This document shows positions 43,794 to 52,590 of a stretch of 64,000 bases of DNA, piece after piece. Origin of the DNA: JBCCGE01 sp039029455 (GTDB lineage: Bacteria; Pseudomonadota; Gammaproteobacteria; Arenicellales; Poriferihabitantaceae); assembly GCA_039029455.1 (NCBI GenBank), contig JBCCGE010000004.1, positions 13,736 through 77,735 of the forward strand, read 5' to 3'. Position 1 is the first letter of the stretch. Each line of letters opens with the position of its first letter. The notes under the pieces were generated by a model that worked only from the letters and a program-made list of their open reading frames with translations, did no database searches and had not been told where the DNA came from. A program made the position numbers and the translations under genes.

Positions 43794-44960
43794 ATGTCTA
43801 GATCGTTTTTATTTACCTCTGAGTCAGTGTCCGAAGGACATCCGGACAAAGTTGCTGACCAGATTTCTGACGCTGTGCTCGATGCGCTGTTTACCCAGGA
43901 CCCCCATTCGCGAGTGGCCTGTGAAACGATGATCAATACGGGGATGGCTGTGATCTCCGGTGAAATCACCACCAACGCCAATGTCGACTACACTGATGTG
44001 GTTCGCAATACGATCAGCGAAATTGGTTATAACTCGTCAGAGATGGGCTTCGATGCGGCCAGTTGCGCGGTCATTGTGTCACTTGATAAGCAGTCTCAGG
44101 ATATTGCGCAGGGCGTGAATGAGGGTGAGGGCATTGATCTCGATCAGGGTGCCGGCGATCAGGGTCTGATGTTCGGATACGCGTGTAACGAGACCGATGT
44201 GTTGATGCCATTTCCGATTACTTACGCCCACCGTCTGGTCAAGCAACAGGCGGACGTGCGCAAATCGGGCAAACTGGCGTGGCTGCGTCCCGATGCCAAG
44301 TCACAGGTCACCGTTCGGTACGAGGACGGTATGCCCAAATTCGTGGATACAGTTGTATTGTCGACGCAACACGACGATGGTGTTTCACACAATGATCTGT
44401 CAGAGGCGGTGATTGAGGAAATCATCAAACCCGTTCTTCCCGCCAACATGATTTCAGCTGATACGCGGTTCCTGGTGAACCCTACAGGTCGCTTTGTAAT
44501 TGGTGGTCCGGTAGGGGACTGTGGTTTAACCGGCCGCAAAATTATTGTTGATACCTATGGCGGATCCGCTCACCACGGTGGCGGTGCATTCTCAGGCAAG
44601 GATCCATCCAAGGTTGATCGTTCCGCTGCCTACGCAACTCGCTATGTGGCCAAGAACGTTGTGGCTGCCGGGCTTGCGGATAAATGCGAGGTTCAGGTCG
44701 CTTATGCCATTGGTGTGGCTCAACCGGTGTCGGTGATGGTTGAAACGTTCGGAACAGGAAAAGTCGAGAATGAAGTCATCGAGTCATTGATTCTGGAGCA
44801 CTTTGACCTGCGTCCAAAAGCGATTGTGCAGACTCTGGATCTGCTGCGACCGATCTATCGCAATTCCGCCGCTTACGGCCATTTTGGTCGAACCGAGTCG
44901 GAATTTTCCTGGGAACACACTGATAAGGCGGATGCGCTGAAAGCAGCCGCTGGAATTTAA
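43794..44960 (+). CDS. metK: S-adenosylmethionine synthetase
   Basis: Makes SAM from methionine and ATP. 388 residues from the ATG at 43794, which has GGAG eight bases upstream and begins the standard MSRSFLFTSESVSEGHPDKVADQISDAVLD; a longer frame back to 43701 is unlike the family. ATP and metal motifs GAGDQGLMFGYA and GGGAFSGKDPSKVDRSAAYATR are complete. ahcY follows after 32 bases, so SAM production and S-adenosylhomocysteine removal are coexpressed. Confidence 0.98.
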   Translation: MSRSFLFTSESVSEGHPDKVADQISDAVLDALFTQDPHSRVACETMINTGMAVISGEITTNANVDYTDVVRNTISEIGYNSSEMGFDAASCAVIVSLDKQSQDIAQGVNEGEGIDLDQGAGDQGLMFGYACNETDVLMPFPITYAHRLVKQQADVRKSGKLAWLRPDAKSQVTVRYEDGMPKFVDTVVLSTQHDDGVSHNDLSEAVIEEIIKPVLPANMISADTRFLVNPTGRFVIGGPVGDCGLTGRKIIVDTYGGSAHHGGGAFSGKDPSKVDRSAAYATRYVAKNVVAAGLADKCEVQVAYAIGVAQPVSVMVETFGTGKVENEVIESLILEHFDLRPKAIVQTLDLLRPIYRNSAAYGHFGRTESEFSWEHTDKADALKAAAGI

Positions 44961-44992
44961 TTTAATCAATCTATATTTAGGAACTTACTATT

Positions 44993-46411
44993 ATGTCTAC
45001 TCAAGCAGCAGAGCAACTGCAAGACGATTTTTACGTCGCCGACCTTTCGCAGGCAGACTTTGGCCGCAAGGAGATTCGTATCGCGGAAAGTGAAATGCCA
45101 GGGTTGATGGCAATTCGAGACAACTACAAAGCCGACCAGCCCTTAAAAGGGGCGCGGATTGCCGGCTCACTGCACATGACGATTCAAACCGCCGTGCTGA
45201 TTGAGAGTCTGGTTGAACTGGGTGCTGAAGTGCGGTGGGCATCCTGCAACATCTTTTCAACTCAGGATCATGCCGCTGCTGCAATCGCTGCCGCGGGCAT
45301 TCCTGTTTTTGCATTCAAGGGCGAAAACCTGGACGAATACTGGGCGTTTACTCACCGCATCATGGAGTGGCATGACGGCGGTAGCCCAAACATGATCCTT
45401 GATGATGGTGGAGATGCGACAGGACTGCTGATACTGGGCACCAAAGCAGAGAAAGATATTTCGGTTCTGGACAATCCGGGATCAGAAGAAGAAGTTGCAT
45501 TGTTCAACTCGATTCGGGCTCGCCTGCAGAACGATTCAACATGGTACAGCACGCGTCTGGAAAAAATTCAGGGGGTTTCAGAAGAGACCACGACCGGTGT
45601 TCACAGACTGTATCAGATGGCTAAAAACGGTGATCTGCCGTTCCCGGCCATCAATGTGAATGATTCGGTCACAAAATCCAAGTTTGATAATCTTTACGGG
45701 TGTCGCGAGTCGCTGGTTGATGGCATCAAGCGGGCAACGGATGTCATGGTCGCCGGAAAAATTGCGGTCGTGCTCGGGTACGGTGATGTCGGCAAAGGGT
45801 CTGCACAGTCTCTGCGCGGGTTGGGCGCAACGGTGTGGATTACTGAAGTGGATCCGATCTGTGCACTGCAGGCGGCAATGGAAGGGTATCGCGTTGTGAC
45901 GATGGACGATGCTTGCTCCCAGGCCGACATATTTGTGACTGCGACCGGTAACTTCAACGTCATCACGCACGATCATATGGTGCAGATGAAAGACGAGAGC
46001 ATTGTCTGCAACATCGGACATTTCGATAATGAAATCGATATTGCCAGTATGCGCCAATACGAGTGGGAAAACATAAAACCCCAGGTCGATCAGATCGTTC
46101 TGCCCAATGGCAATCGCATTACCTTGCTGGCTGAAGGGCGATTGGTGAATCTGGGTTGTGCTACCGGTCACCCGAGTTTCGTGATGAGTGCAAGTTTTAC
46201 CAATCAGGTTCTGGCTCAGATCGAACTCTGGACTGATGGTGACAAGTATGAAAATCAGGTTTATGTGCTGCCGAAAAACCTGGATGAGGAGGTCGCGAGG
46301 CTTCACCTCGACAAGATTGGTGCAAATCTGACGACCTTGTCTCAGACTCAGGCAGATTACATCAGCGTCCCGGTCGAAGGTCCCTATAAACCGGATCATT
46401 ACCGTTACTGA
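44993..46411 (+). CDS. ahcY: S-adenosylhomocysteine hydrolase
   Basis: NAD-dependent enzyme splitting SAH into adenosine and homocysteine, relieving product inhibition of methyltransferases. The 472-residue protein has SLHMTIQTAVLIE, the NAD site VVLGYGDVGKGSAQSLRG, the catalytic NVNDSVTKSKFDN region, and the C-terminal YKPDHYRY that reaches the neighbouring subunit. It contains the extra segment after DDGGDAT found in many bacterial enzymes. A strong terminator follows, closing the metK-ahcY operon. Confidence 0.98.
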   Translation: MSTQAAEQLQDDFYVADLSQADFGRKEIRIAESEMPGLMAIRDNYKADQPLKGARIAGSLHMTIQTAVLIESLVELGAEVRWASCNIFSTQDHAAAAIAAAGIPVFAFKGENLDEYWAFTHRIMEWHDGGSPNMILDDGGDATGLLILGTKAEKDISVLDNPGSEEEVALFNSIRARLQNDSTWYSTRLEKIQGVSEETTTGVHRLYQMAKNGDLPFPAINVNDSVTKSKFDNLYGCRESLVDGIKRATDVMVAGKIAVVLGYGDVGKGSAQSLRGLGATVWITEVDPICALQAAMEGYRVVTMDDACSQADIFVTATGNFNVITHDHMVQMKDESIVCNIGHFDNEIDIASMRQYEWENIKPQVDQIVLPNGNRITLLAEGRLVNLGCATGHPSFVMSASFTNQVLAQIELWTDGDKYENQVYVLPKNLDEEVARLHLDKIGANLTTLSQTQADYISVPVEGPYKPDHYRY

Positions 46412-46428
46412 TCGCGATTGCGTGATAG

Positions 46429-46458
46429 AAAAACCGGGGTCCAGGCCCCGGTTTTTTT
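46429..46458 (+). terminator. Rho-independent terminator after ahcY
   Basis: ACCGGGG/CCCCGGT stem with a six-base loop followed by seven T. Confidence 0.93.
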
Positions 46459-46584
46459 GTGTGTCTGATACGGAACAGACAGGGAATTCACGGCGGAGTC
46501 GCTAAACTTTTAAAATGATTTTTGGCAAGCACGATCATATGGGCCATAATTCAACAAAAAATAACAATTAGTTCCACCTGTAAT

Positions 46585-46598
46585 TGACAGAGATGTCA
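46585..46598. promoter_or_regulatory. Short inverted repeat just upstream of the Sel1/SH3 gene
   Basis: TGACA-gaga-TGTCA ends 16 bases before the start codon and overlaps a TTGACA sequence. A second one, TGTCTG/CAGACA, lies just after the ahcY terminator. Either could be an operator; support is limited to symmetry and position. Confidence 0.3.
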
Positions 46599-46614
46599 GT
46601 CTTTTGGGTTTTGT

Positions 46615-48057
46615 ATGAGCGTTGTATTTACCGCGATTCGATTGCACGCATGCACAGTGGCGCTGGCATCGATGCTGTTAGTGCCGGCTTCGTGGGGACA
46701 GGATGTTGCACAGCAGCTGGAAATCGCAGCCAGAGAGGGTAATCGTGTTGCCGCTTATAACCTTTGGGCCGTTTTAAGAAAATCGCAGGACACCCACAAA
46801 CGCGGCCTGGCTGAACTCTGGCTCGAAGATGCCGCGTCCTCGGGATACGCTCAGGCGCAGCTTAAGTTGGCTGCCCAGATTCTCGAAACAGCATTCACAC
46901 CCAGAAAAAACTTCGCCAGAATTGAACAGGCAATCACCTGGCTTCGGTTGGCCGGACAACAGGGATCTACTGACGCTCGATACAACCTGGCCTGGATCGG
47001 GCTAAACGTTATTGGCGCATCTGTCACCCGCAACGAGGCCGTGGGCTTTCTTGAGTCTCTTGAGGCTTCGGGTTCAACGCAGGCATCCTTCGCGCTGAAG
47101 GCGGTGCGAACCGGAAGCCTGGGCGATGTTCCGGGTCTTATCTTCCCTGACAACAGTCCCAAAGCGATGCTGCCATTCAAGTCATCAATCGTTTATCCAT
47201 CGGTCGACTTTTTTGGTGGGGCAGGGACCGTTCAGGCGCTGGGTGCGCTTCCAAGGAACACCAGGGTGGAGATATTGCGTGAACACAATAATCGATTGGA
47301 AGTTCGAGGACTTGATGGTGTACCCATGTGGATCAGAGGGGACGAGGTAAGCCTGGAGTCGGCCGCAGCGGTCGTTTCCGGAATTCGCGGCACACTTTTT
47401 TCGGTACCGGATTCGACTTCTAGTTCTATAAGTATTGTTTCCAAGGATGAGCTTTTGCCAGTTCTGGGCCGAAAAAGTGGCTGGTTGCGCGTTTTGTCTC
47501 CCAATCGCGTCTCGGTCTGGATCAAAAAGGACCCTCGATTTTTCGAAAAACCGGAAATTAAAGAGGTAGCGGTGAAACGCGCCAAATCAGGTTCGTTGCT
47601 GCAGATGCAAAGTGTCGCCGCCGCCTCTGGCGCGGAGTCGGGATCAGCAGAGATCGAATCAAGCCGTCAGTCAGCATCGCTTCAGAATGCGGAAAATCTC
47701 TTTCAGGCAGACCGAAGGTACAAGGTACTTGAACGCCCGGAGCCGGACGCAAATCTTGTGGGTACAATTGAGGCTGGAGAGTATATTCAGTTTCTAAAGC
47801 GCGACGGAGTAGTCGGCGAAATATTATCTGAGGGCAGACTCGGTGGATGGATTGTTTCCCGATTTGTCGACGTATCGGGCGATTCGGGAACCGTGACTGG
47901 CGATCGTGTCAGGATTCGCGCCGCGCCCGGAACCGGTGAGGACGCGACAATAATCCGTGAAGTCAATTCGGGAAGTCGGTTTAAGCTGATTGAGAGACGC
48001 GGTGACTGGCTTCGAATTGAACTGGGCAATACCCTTGGAAAAGGCATCGAGTTGTGA
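46615..48057 (+). CDS. Exported Sel1-repeat and SH3-domain protein
   Basis: 480 residues with a signal peptide ending near SWG-QD. Residues about 35-170 form Sel1-like helical repeats (EAARLG-type units such as ELWLEDAASSGYAQAQLKLAAQIL and ITWLRLAGQQGSTDARYNLAWIG). After a linker come three bacterial SH3-like segments, one near residues 210-245 (RVEILREHNNRLEVRGLDGVPMWIRGDEV), one near 260-300 and a last one at about 425-475 (VRIRAAPGTGEDATIIREVNSGSRFKLIERRGDWLRIEL). Such proteins commonly act in the periplasm on or near peptidoglycan; the role is unknown. The Shine-Dalgarno is weak. Confidence 0.78.
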   Translation: MSVVFTAIRLHACTVALASMLLVPASWGQDVAQQLEIAAREGNRVAAYNLWAVLRKSQDTHKRGLAELWLEDAASSGYAQAQLKLAAQILETAFTPRKNFARIEQAITWLRLAGQQGSTDARYNLAWIGLNVIGASVTRNEAVGFLESLEASGSTQASFALKAVRTGSLGDVPGLIFPDNSPKAMLPFKSSIVYPSVDFFGGAGTVQALGALPRNTRVEILREHNNRLEVRGLDGVPMWIRGDEVSLESAAAVVSGIRGTLFSVPDSTSSSISIVSKDELLPVLGRKSGWLRVLSPNRVSVWIKKDPRFFEKPEIKEVAVKRAKSGSLLQMQSVAAASGAESGSAEIESSRQSASLQNAENLFQADRRYKVLERPEPDANLVGTIEAGEYIQFLKRDGVVGEILSEGRLGGWIVSRFVDVSGDSGTVTGDRVRIRAAPGTGEDATIIREVNSGSRFKLIERRGDWLRIELGNTLGKGIEL

Positions 48058-48174
48058 GGCTAATTTGCAGAGCAACTGAGATGAAAAGCGGCCGCTAATT
48101 ATGAAAGCATGAGGACCGCAGACAGTTGTATTAAGCCTAAAATTAAGTAATACTTGTTATGCAATTTAAACAAT

Positions 48175-48250
48175 ACTTCGAAGTGACTCGTTTTTATTAT
48201 ATTTGCTTGCTTCGAACATATGCGTGCGTCTGACTGCTGTCAGCATGCGC
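48175..48250. promoter_or_regulatory. Palindromic elements in the TRAP operon leader
   Basis: The 254-base gap before the TRAP receptor gene contains ACTTCGAAGT (48175-48184), a second TTCGAA at 48211-48216, and an imperfect hairpin centred on CTGAC-tgct-GTCAG (48230-48243) flanked by TGCG and CGCA. These look like regulator sites for a substrate-responsive TRAP promoter. No adjacent regulator gene was seen. Confidence 0.4.
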
Positions 48251-48311
48251 ACCACTCCATTTTGTTGGTTAACTTTCAACTCCACCATTAAATAACTCAC
48301 GAGGAATATTC

Positions 48312-49403
48312 ATGACATTAGAACGTCGAAGCTTTCTAAAGAAAGCAGCTGTCGCAGGAGCAGGTGCTGCTGCAACGACTCTTGCAGCACCAGCGATTTC
48401 GCAAGGACGTGAAAAACTCACTATGGTCACTGCCTGGGGCAGAGGCCTGGCCGGCGTATTTGACGCCGCGCAGCGAGTTGCGGACTCTGTAAACGCCATG
48501 TCTGGCGGCACCCTTGAAATTGAAGTAAAGGCGCAGGGTGAATTGGTGTCAGGCCTTCCCGCAGTATTCGATGCGGTGACCTCTGGTCAGGCTGACATGT
48601 ACCATGCAGCAGACTATTACTATGTTGGGCAGCATCCGGCGTTCGGTTTCTTCACTGCAGTGCCAATGGGTATGACCTGCACAGAGATCAATAACTGGTA
48701 CTACCATATGGGTGGCCGTGAACTGCATCTCGAGCTTGGTGAAGAATTCGGTCTGGTTTCATTCCTGGCCGGTAACACCGGCGTACAGGCCGGCGGCTGG
48801 TTTCGCAAGGAAATTAACAGCGCAGAAGACTTTAACGGTCTGAAATTCCGTATGCCTGGACTTGGTGGTAAGGCTTTGGCAAAACTGGGCGCATCGGTAC
48901 AAACCATACCCGGATCAGAGGTTTACCAGGCATTGGCCTCTGGTGCGATTGACGGTACAGAGTGGATTGGTCCTTGGGCTGACGAGAAAGCCGGCTTTCA
49001 GGAAATCACCAAAATTTTCTACACTTCCGGCTTTCACGAGCCTGCGGCGGCACTTGCGCTCGGTTGTAACGCTGATCGCTTCAACAGCCTTAAGCCTGAG
49101 CACCAGAAACTGATTGAAATTGCTGCTGGCGACGCCAATGCCTGGAGCTACAACCAGTTTATGTCCAATAACGGTGCAGCACTCGCCCGATTGATTGCGG
49201 GTGGTGTCAGAACTCTGGAATTCCCGGATTCAGTCTGGGATGCATTTGGCAAAGCGACCGACGAAGTAATGGAAGAGAATATGGATGACGACCTGTTCAA
49301 ACGAACATTCGATTCCATGCGTGACTCAATGCGCAAGTCGGCCGACTGGATCCAGCGATCAGACGGCTCATACAGCGCGCAGCGCAACCGCGTTCTGGGC
49401 TAA
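48312..49403 (+). CDS. TRAP transporter substrate-binding protein (DctP family, TakP-like)
   Basis: Periplasmic receptor, 363 residues. The N-terminus has a twin-arginine signal (ERRSFLKKAAVAGAGAAATTLAAPAISQG), so export is probably by Tat in folded form. TRAP-binding signatures include the FRMPGLGGKALAKLGASVQTIPGSEVYQAL segment with the carboxylate-binding arginine and GAIDGTEWIGPWADEKAGF. The WIGP and Tat features resemble TakP-type 2-oxo-acid receptors, which fits a monocarboxylate substrate but is not proof. A strong GAGGAA ribosome site precedes it, and a terminator follows. Confidence 0.92.
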   Translation: MTLERRSFLKKAAVAGAGAAATTLAAPAISQGREKLTMVTAWGRGLAGVFDAAQRVADSVNAMSGGTLEIEVKAQGELVSGLPAVFDAVTSGQADMYHAADYYYVGQHPAFGFFTAVPMGMTCTEINNWYYHMGGRELHLELGEEFGLVSFLAGNTGVQAGGWFRKEINSAEDFNGLKFRMPGLGGKALAKLGASVQTIPGSEVYQALASGAIDGTEWIGPWADEKAGFQEITKIFYTSGFHEPAAALALGCNADRFNSLKPEHQKLIEIAAGDANAWSYNQFMSNNGAALARLIAGGVRTLEFPDSVWDAFGKATDEVMEENMDDDLFKRTFDSMRDSMRKSADWIQRSDGSYSAQRNRVLG

Positions 49404-49422
49404 TTCGTCCTCATCAAGACCG

Positions 49423-49454
49423 AACAAGGCCAGGCACTGCCTGGCCTTGTTTTT
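49423..49454 (+). terminator. Strong terminator between TRAP receptor and membrane subunit genes
   Basis: A perfect 13-pair stem, AACAAGGCCAGGC with its complement, has a three-base loop and is followed by a T-run. It would limit expression of the membrane subunits relative to the receptor. Confidence 0.93.
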
Positions 49455-49523
49455 ATATAATCGGTTAAAGCGCTCGACTGGGCGCGCATATAATTACACG
49501 ATCATACCGATCAGGAGGAAACC

Positions 49524-50396
49524 GTGCTGACAATCTGGGGCATCGTTAAATCGTTGTTGATGGGATTCGTTGATCTTGTCCTGCTGCCCTATCACATCTA
49601 TCAGTGGTTGCAGCTGGAAACCCTGAAAGAAAGGATGTCAGCGCTGACGCTCGCCGGGTACTCATCAGAATTTTTGTGCATGGTTATTGCACTAATGATC
49701 ATTGTTACCGCTGTAGGCATCTGGCGAATTTCATTTTTAAGAAAAACTGTTCATGGATTGCAGATGTTCACCGGAGGTGTGGGCAAGGTCGCCTGTTGGG
49801 CTGCACTGATAATGATGATTCAGCAGGTTCTGATTATTGCGATTGGCCAGATCTTTCGGGGAAACGAGATTTTTCTTGCGCCACTCGGTGTTGATTTCAT
49901 TGGATCTGAACTGCAGCTCCAATGGCTATCAGGCCAGCTCAAGCTGTATAACGCGATTCTGATCGCCATGGCCTCTGCGTACACGTTCATCGAGGGCGGG
50001 CATGTGCGAGTAGATTTGATATATGCTGGTGTGTCCTACCGAACAAAGAAAATAATTGATCTGGTAGGAACCGTGTTATTTCTGTTCCCGTCTTCGATAT
50101 TGCTGTGGTGGTTCGCCTGGCCACTTGCCACCAACTCTGTTTTCGCCCAGCGTCCTATGAACGTGTGGTCAGAGAAAGCGAGATGGCGAGACTTCAAGTG
50201 GGAGTCGTCTGGTACGGCGGAGTTCACCTGGGTCTGGGCATTTAAGGTGCTCATCGTTGTCTTCGCCGCCATGATGCTGATTCAGGCATTTACATTTCTG
50301 CTGCGTAATATTCTTGCGCTCAAGGAAGATCACGAGATTGAGGCTCACCCCAATCTGGATAAGCAGAGTGATGTGATTCACGTTCCCAGTCACTAA
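49524..50396 (+). CDS. TRAP transporter small membrane subunit (DctQ family, enlarged)
   Basis: 290 residues from a GTG with a very good AGGAGG site. Family features lie in the middle: VACWAALIMMIQQVLIIAIGQIFRGNE, then AMASAYTFIEGGHVRVDLIYAGVSYRTKKIIDLVG and WWFAWPLATNSVFAQRPMNVWSEKARWRDFKW. Usual DctQ subunits are about 160-200 residues, so this one is clearly longer, with an extra amphipathic N-terminus, a helix near 50-70 and a longer cytoplasmic tail. It assists assembly of the large subunit. Confidence 0.87.
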   Translation: MLTIWGIVKSLLMGFVDLVLLPYHIYQWLQLETLKERMSALTLAGYSSEFLCMVIALMIIVTAVGIWRISFLRKTVHGLQMFTGGVGKVACWAALIMMIQQVLIIAIGQIFRGNEIFLAPLGVDFIGSELQLQWLSGQLKLYNAILIAMASAYTFIEGGHVRVDLIYAGVSYRTKKIIDLVGTVLFLFPSSILLWWFAWPLATNSVFAQRPMNVWSEKARWRDFKWESSGTAEFTWVWAFKVLIVVFAAMMLIQAFTFLLRNILALKEDHEIEAHPNLDKQSDVIHVPSH

Positions 50397-50434
50397 TGCC
50401 GACTGGTATACACAAGACAGACAAGAGTTAAAAC

Positions 50435-52552
50435 ATGTTCCTAGGTTTAAGCGGCGTTGAAATATCCCTGATCATCTGTTTTGTATTCCTGTTCGCGGGC
50501 ATACTTTCAGGATATCCGGTGGCATTTGCAATCTCCGGTTCCGCAGTGCTGAGTTTTGCAACGATCGCTATGCTGAACGAAGCCGGTTTGTTGTACACAC
50601 TGGAGCAAAATGGCGATGTCGTAGAACAGGTTCCGGTTTTCGCCGACGGATGGCGAAAAGCGATTTTGTCGACGTTGTCGACGTGGTCTCAAGGGGTGTT
50701 TTCACGCGCATTCGGCGGAAACGTCGAGACGTTACTTGCGGTCCCGCTGTTTGTGCTCATGGGGATTGCGCTTGAGCGATCCAAAATCGCGGAAGAACTG
50801 CTGACCACGATGGCTCAGCTTTTCGGCGCTTTACCCGGCGGGCTTGCGATCTCGGTGGTTCTGGTCGGTACGCTGCTGGCCGCTTCGACCGGCATCGTTG
50901 GAGCGACAGTCGTGACCATGGGACTCATATCGCTGCCGACTATGCTGCGATACGGCTACTCCAAAGAGTTATCAACCGGAGTTATCGCGACGTCCGGCAC
51001 TCTCGGGCAGATTATTCCTCCCTCGATCGTCATCGTTCTTCTCGGTTCGATTGTGGGCGATATGTATTCCATAGGACAGGAAACCCGCGCGAAAGAACTT
51101 GGAGTCAGTGTTCTTGAAATGCTTGGAGAGCCCGCCGTGCTATCCACTGGCACATTATTTAAAGCGGCATTTATTCCAGGGCTGTTTCTCGCGTTTCTCT
51201 ACGCAGCGTATGCCTTTGGCTACGCCTTGCTTCAGCCTAACAAGGCGCCGCCAGTGCCCCAGCTGTCTGATAGCAAATACAATCTCAAACAGTACTACAA
51301 CAATAACGTCTACCTGATGGTAGGTGCGGTTCTGGGTCCCGTTCTGGTGTTGTTCATGCTGTGGATTTTACTGACTATGACAGGCGTTGTCGGCAGCAAA
51401 CCACTGGATGCAGCAAGTGAAGATGGTTCGGGAGCGCTTATTCGCCATGGAATTATGGCGACCGTCGTGTTTGTCGGCTTCATTCTCCTATTGTCGATTG
51501 CCTTACGGCCTCATCACAAAAAATTACCGGTGGGTATAGGCATTATAGGACTTGTTCTGATTGTGCTGGTCGATCTGTTGTTTGTTGTACCCGGTGATTC
51601 GTCCGGAGTCCGCTTTCTGCAGGCCCTGATCCCGATTGGATTAATCATTTACGGATTGCGCCATGCCGTTCCTCGTCTGCTTGAAGTTGAGGCGCTGGCG
51701 GTGGTCTCACCCCCGATCATTCTCATCATTGCGGTGTTGGGTTCGATTCTTGGAGGAATTACAAACCCGACACCCGCTGCGGCTCTTGGTGCTGCTGGCG
51801 CGATCATGCTGGCGGCTTCTCGTCAGTTGCGCGGCGAGAATGGGTCGAATGGGTCACGGATAATTATCTGGGCGGCGCTCGCCACCATAGTCATGCTGCT
51901 GATGCGGGGCAACTTTGATCTGCGCATGACTCTGGAACACATTACATTCGAAAACAGGGTGGCAATCTGGATTGCACTCCTCACCTACCATATCGCCCTG
52001 TTCGGTTTGCTGTACGCCTGCTGGATTCTGATCCGCGGCGGCATTATGAAACCTGTGGTGCAGGAAACAACGAAAGTGACCAGTATGGTCTTTGTGATTC
52101 TTATTGGTTCGCTGTTTTTGAGTCTGGTGATTCGGTCTTTTGGTGGAGAGCACTACATTCAGGAAGTGTTGCGATCTTTTGAGGATCCACGTGTTTTGTT
52201 GCTGGTGGTTATGGCAGTTCTGTTTATTCTTGGCTTTGTGCTTGATTTTATTGAGATCATCTTTATCGTGATCCCAATTGTTGGTCCGGTCATTTATGCG
52301 GCTGATCCGGCTCTGATGCCGCCGGAGTGGATTACGATTCTCATCGCTATTAATTTACAGACCTCATTTATCACCCCACCGTTTGGCTTTGCCTTGTTCT
52401 ATCTGCGAGGCGTTGCCCCGCCAGGCATATCGACCGGCGATATCTATCGCGGTATCTGGCCGTTTGTGGCTATTCAGGTTATCGGTCTGATCATTCTCTG
52501 GAATTTCCCGGTTATCACGACATTTCTTCCTGATCTGATCCCGGAGACCTGA
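50435..52552 (+). CDS. TRAP transporter large membrane subunit (DctM family, with insertions)
   Basis: The Na+-driven transport channel. The family core is present at both ends: LLAVPLFVLMGIALERSKIAEELLTTMAQLFG, ASTGIVGATVVTMGLISLPTMLRYGYSKELSTGVIATSGTLGQIIPPSIVIVLLG, and NLQTSFITPPFGFALFYLRGVAP near the C-terminus. At 705 residues it is much longer than the usual 425-450. Additional hydrophobic helices occur at about residues 290-400 and again at about 470-530, splitting the core in two places. This is the large COG4664-like type. It sits 38 bases after the small subunit gene. Confidence 0.9.
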   Translation: MFLGLSGVEISLIICFVFLFAGILSGYPVAFAISGSAVLSFATIAMLNEAGLLYTLEQNGDVVEQVPVFADGWRKAILSTLSTWSQGVFSRAFGGNVETLLAVPLFVLMGIALERSKIAEELLTTMAQLFGALPGGLAISVVLVGTLLAASTGIVGATVVTMGLISLPTMLRYGYSKELSTGVIATSGTLGQIIPPSIVIVLLGSIVGDMYSIGQETRAKELGVSVLEMLGEPAVLSTGTLFKAAFIPGLFLAFLYAAYAFGYALLQPNKAPPVPQLSDSKYNLKQYYNNNVYLMVGAVLGPVLVLFMLWILLTMTGVVGSKPLDAASEDGSGALIRHGIMATVVFVGFILLLSIALRPHHKKLPVGIGIIGLVLIVLVDLLFVVPGDSSGVRFLQALIPIGLIIYGLRHAVPRLLEVEALAVVSPPIILIIAVLGSILGGITNPTPAAALGAAGAIMLAASRQLRGENGSNGSRIIIWAALATIVMLLMRGNFDLRMTLEHITFENRVAIWIALLTYHIALFGLLYACWILIRGGIMKPVVQETTKVTSMVFVILIGSLFLSLVIRSFGGEHYIQEVLRSFEDPRVLLLVVMAVLFILGFVLDFIEIIFIVIPIVGPVIYAADPALMPPEWITILIAINLQTSFITPPFGFALFYLRGVAPPGISTGDIYRGIWPFVAIQVIGLIILWNFPVITTFLPDLIPET

Positions 52553-52566
52553 AGCCGTTCTCTGCA

Positions 52567-52587
52567 AAAGGTCCTGATGCGACCTTT
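52567..52587. repeat. Hairpin between convergent TRAP and methyltransferase genes
   Basis: AAAGGTC and GACCTTT form a seven-pair stem with a seven-base loop in the 38-base gap. It lacks a T-run longer than three, so it is at best a weak bidirectional terminator. Confidence 0.45.
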
Positions 52588-52590
52588 GGA

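Noticed and set aside
46511..46571. Short reading frame before the Sel1/SH3 gene
   Set aside because: Only 18 codons, Asn/Lys/His-rich, with no ribosome site of note.
52555..52580. Second MITE end suggested by a TCTCTGCAAAAGG segment
   Set aside because: It shares only a short string with the MITE terminus, lacks the GCC block, a partner end and a target duplication.
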